A DNA stretch of 64,000 bases, taken from positions 7,750,001 to 7,814,000 of the forward strand of contig OW051493.1 in NCBI GenBank assembly GCA_932521035.1, in the 5' to 3' direction. The notes under the pieces are model-generated. The model worked only from the letters and a program-made list of their open reading frames with translations, did not search any database and was not told the DNA's origin. This document shows, piece by piece, positions 63,501-64,000 of this stretch (within the stretch, counting starts at the first letter, position 1; every line of letters begins with the position of its first letter). A program made the translations under genes and the position numbers. The DNA is from Oscheius dolichura. Its lineage: Eukaryota; Nematoda; Chromadorea; Rhabditida; Rhabditidae.

Positions 63501-64000
63501 CCTCCGTAGTAGACGTACTAGTCATCGTAGTTGACGTACTAGTCATCGTAGTTGTTGTTGTCGTCTCCGGATAAATAATTGTAGTACTAGAAGTCGTCGT
63601 GTAGCTGCACTGTGTCCATTCAGCTGGAAAAGGTCCCTTATTTCCCAATTAATTCAGATAACTTACGAGCCGAAGTGGTAGTAGTGGTCGTCTCGGGGGT
63701 AGTTGATGTCGCCGTAGTTGTTGTGGTCGGCGTGGTGGTAGTGGTAGAGGTCGTCTCAGGAGTAGTTGTAGTCGACGTCTCCGTACTCGTTGTTGGTATC
63801 GTTGTCGTAGTGCTGGTAGTGGTAGTGGTAGAAGTCGTACTGGTCGTGGTCGGAGGGTAGAGACTCTCGCAATTGCTCCATCCGGCTAAAATCAGATTTC
63901 CAACTGTTGCACGGCTTTTTGAGAGGCGTTTTGCTCGCTAATTCAAGGTTACTGTAGAAATATTACGTATTTCAGCAACGGACCCCGTAACGAAAGAACA
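51596..64000 (-). CDS. lov-1: LOV-1 / polycystin-1-like receptor-channel, 5' end outside window
   Basis: Very large minus-strand gene of more than 30 exons. From the N-terminal side: Thr/Ser mucin-like exons (63860-61100), a REJ/GAIN-like extracellular region (about 60700-56100), a GPS cleavage motif (CNSYHLTTFSIGMF, about 55880-55916) followed by the first TM, then a PLAT domain (YIYIVAVETGHHMF, DLTYLRLWIHEPG, about 55650-55210). After several TM helices comes the polycystin extracellular block (DADGFYYQTQLRTML to LPCTAYFGQNLKACLYDIDR, about 54060-53720), the channel-like TM region (52850-51900) and a cytoplasmic coiled coil (ELLEQIQTKLKRQLGLF). A 39 nt intron (51718-51756) leads to a last exon ending KNVPLDNGV, stop 51596-51598. 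LOV-1 works with PKD-2 in cilia of male-specific sensory neurons for mate finding. The 5' end is past 64000. Confidence 0.92.
57131..57265. repeat. GC-rich hairpin cluster in a lov-1 intron
   Basis: CCGGCAGGGAAG (57134-57145) and CTTCCCTGCCGG (57149-57160) form a perfect 12 bp stem with a 3 nt loop. Further short self-pairing repeats of CTGCCCC/GGGGCAG follow up to about 57265. Base composition is far richer in G+C than nearby introns. Confidence 0.6.
62690..63850 (-). repeat. lov-1: Thr/Ser mucin-type low-complexity repeat in lov-1
   Basis: Imprecise ACN and TCN codon runs on the minus strand (plus-strand GTN GTN runs) encode long Thr tracts with interspersed Pro and Ser, broken by a few Cys-containing spacers. 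It is probably O-glycosylated stalk. Plus-strand open frames of Val are its mirror image, not genes. The number of repeat units is likely to vary between individuals. Confidence 0.8.

Noticed and set aside
62690-63850. CRISPR-like or satellite array
   Set aside because: Repeat units are codon-sized and irregular, without fixed-length spacers; explained by mucin coding sequence.
62157-63860. Long plus-strand open frames of almost pure Val/Glu/Ser
   Set aside because: They are the reverse complement of the Thr/Ser-rich lov-1 mucin exons, which have proper splice sites and Cys spacers on the minus strand.

Overview
This window is nuclear DNA from a nematode, most likely a rhabditid outside C. 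elegans itself. The evidence is the gene architecture and the gene set. Genes are compact, with many 39-60 nt introns ending in TTTTCAG or TTTTAG. Several start codons sit 2-6 nt after a splice acceptor with no matching upstream exon, as expected for spliced-leader trans-splicing. Some same-strand genes are only 180-420 bp apart, as in operons. The gene set includes a nematode-type chemoreceptor, a LOV-1 polycystin, CLC and V-ATPase genes with nematode-like structure, C-type lectins and a 5S rRNA gene. No bacterial or viral features were seen.

Left third (0.6-22.3 kb): an ABCC/MRP transporter (+) whose first exons are missing; a DEPDC1-family gene that keeps only the RhoGAP-like half (-); a serpentine chemoreceptor (+); a degraded, unrecognised gene (-); a CLC-3/4/5-type chloride/proton exchanger, clh-5-like (-); then vha-4 (V-ATPase c'' subunit) followed on the same strand by a TECPR1-like tectonin/dysferlin-domain protein. 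CLC-3/4/5 proteins and the V-ATPase both act in endolysosomal ion balance, and TECPR1 acts at damaged or autophagic lysosomes. The grouping is suggestive but may be chance.

Middle (22.3-39.5 kb): a LisH-like coiled-coil gene (-), a DEP-only partial gene (-), an unknown basic protein (+), a full-length LET-99/DEPDC1-like gene (-), then rad-23 and coa-7 as a probable operon (+). About 4.7 kb without a recognisable gene follows, carrying copies of a short palindromic element.

Right third (39.5-64 kb): a secreted BPI/LBP-like lipid-binding protein (+), a small Ser-rich protein with an N-myristoylation-like start (+), a single 5S rRNA gene (-), a membrane-anchored paraoxonase-like protein (+), two divergent C-type lectin genes, and a very large lov-1/polycystin-1 gene (-) that runs off the right edge.

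The main curiosities are: the DEPDC1 family present as one full gene plus two complementary half-copies; a terminal-inverted-repeat element family with core CCGAGATTTTACGGGTG; an apparent AT-AG intron and a GC-AG intron; a frameshift in the first DysF domain of the TECPR1-like gene; and a tRNA-like insertion in a lectin intron. Gene models were built by hand from reading frames, splice signals and remembered protein families. No alignment or search was run.
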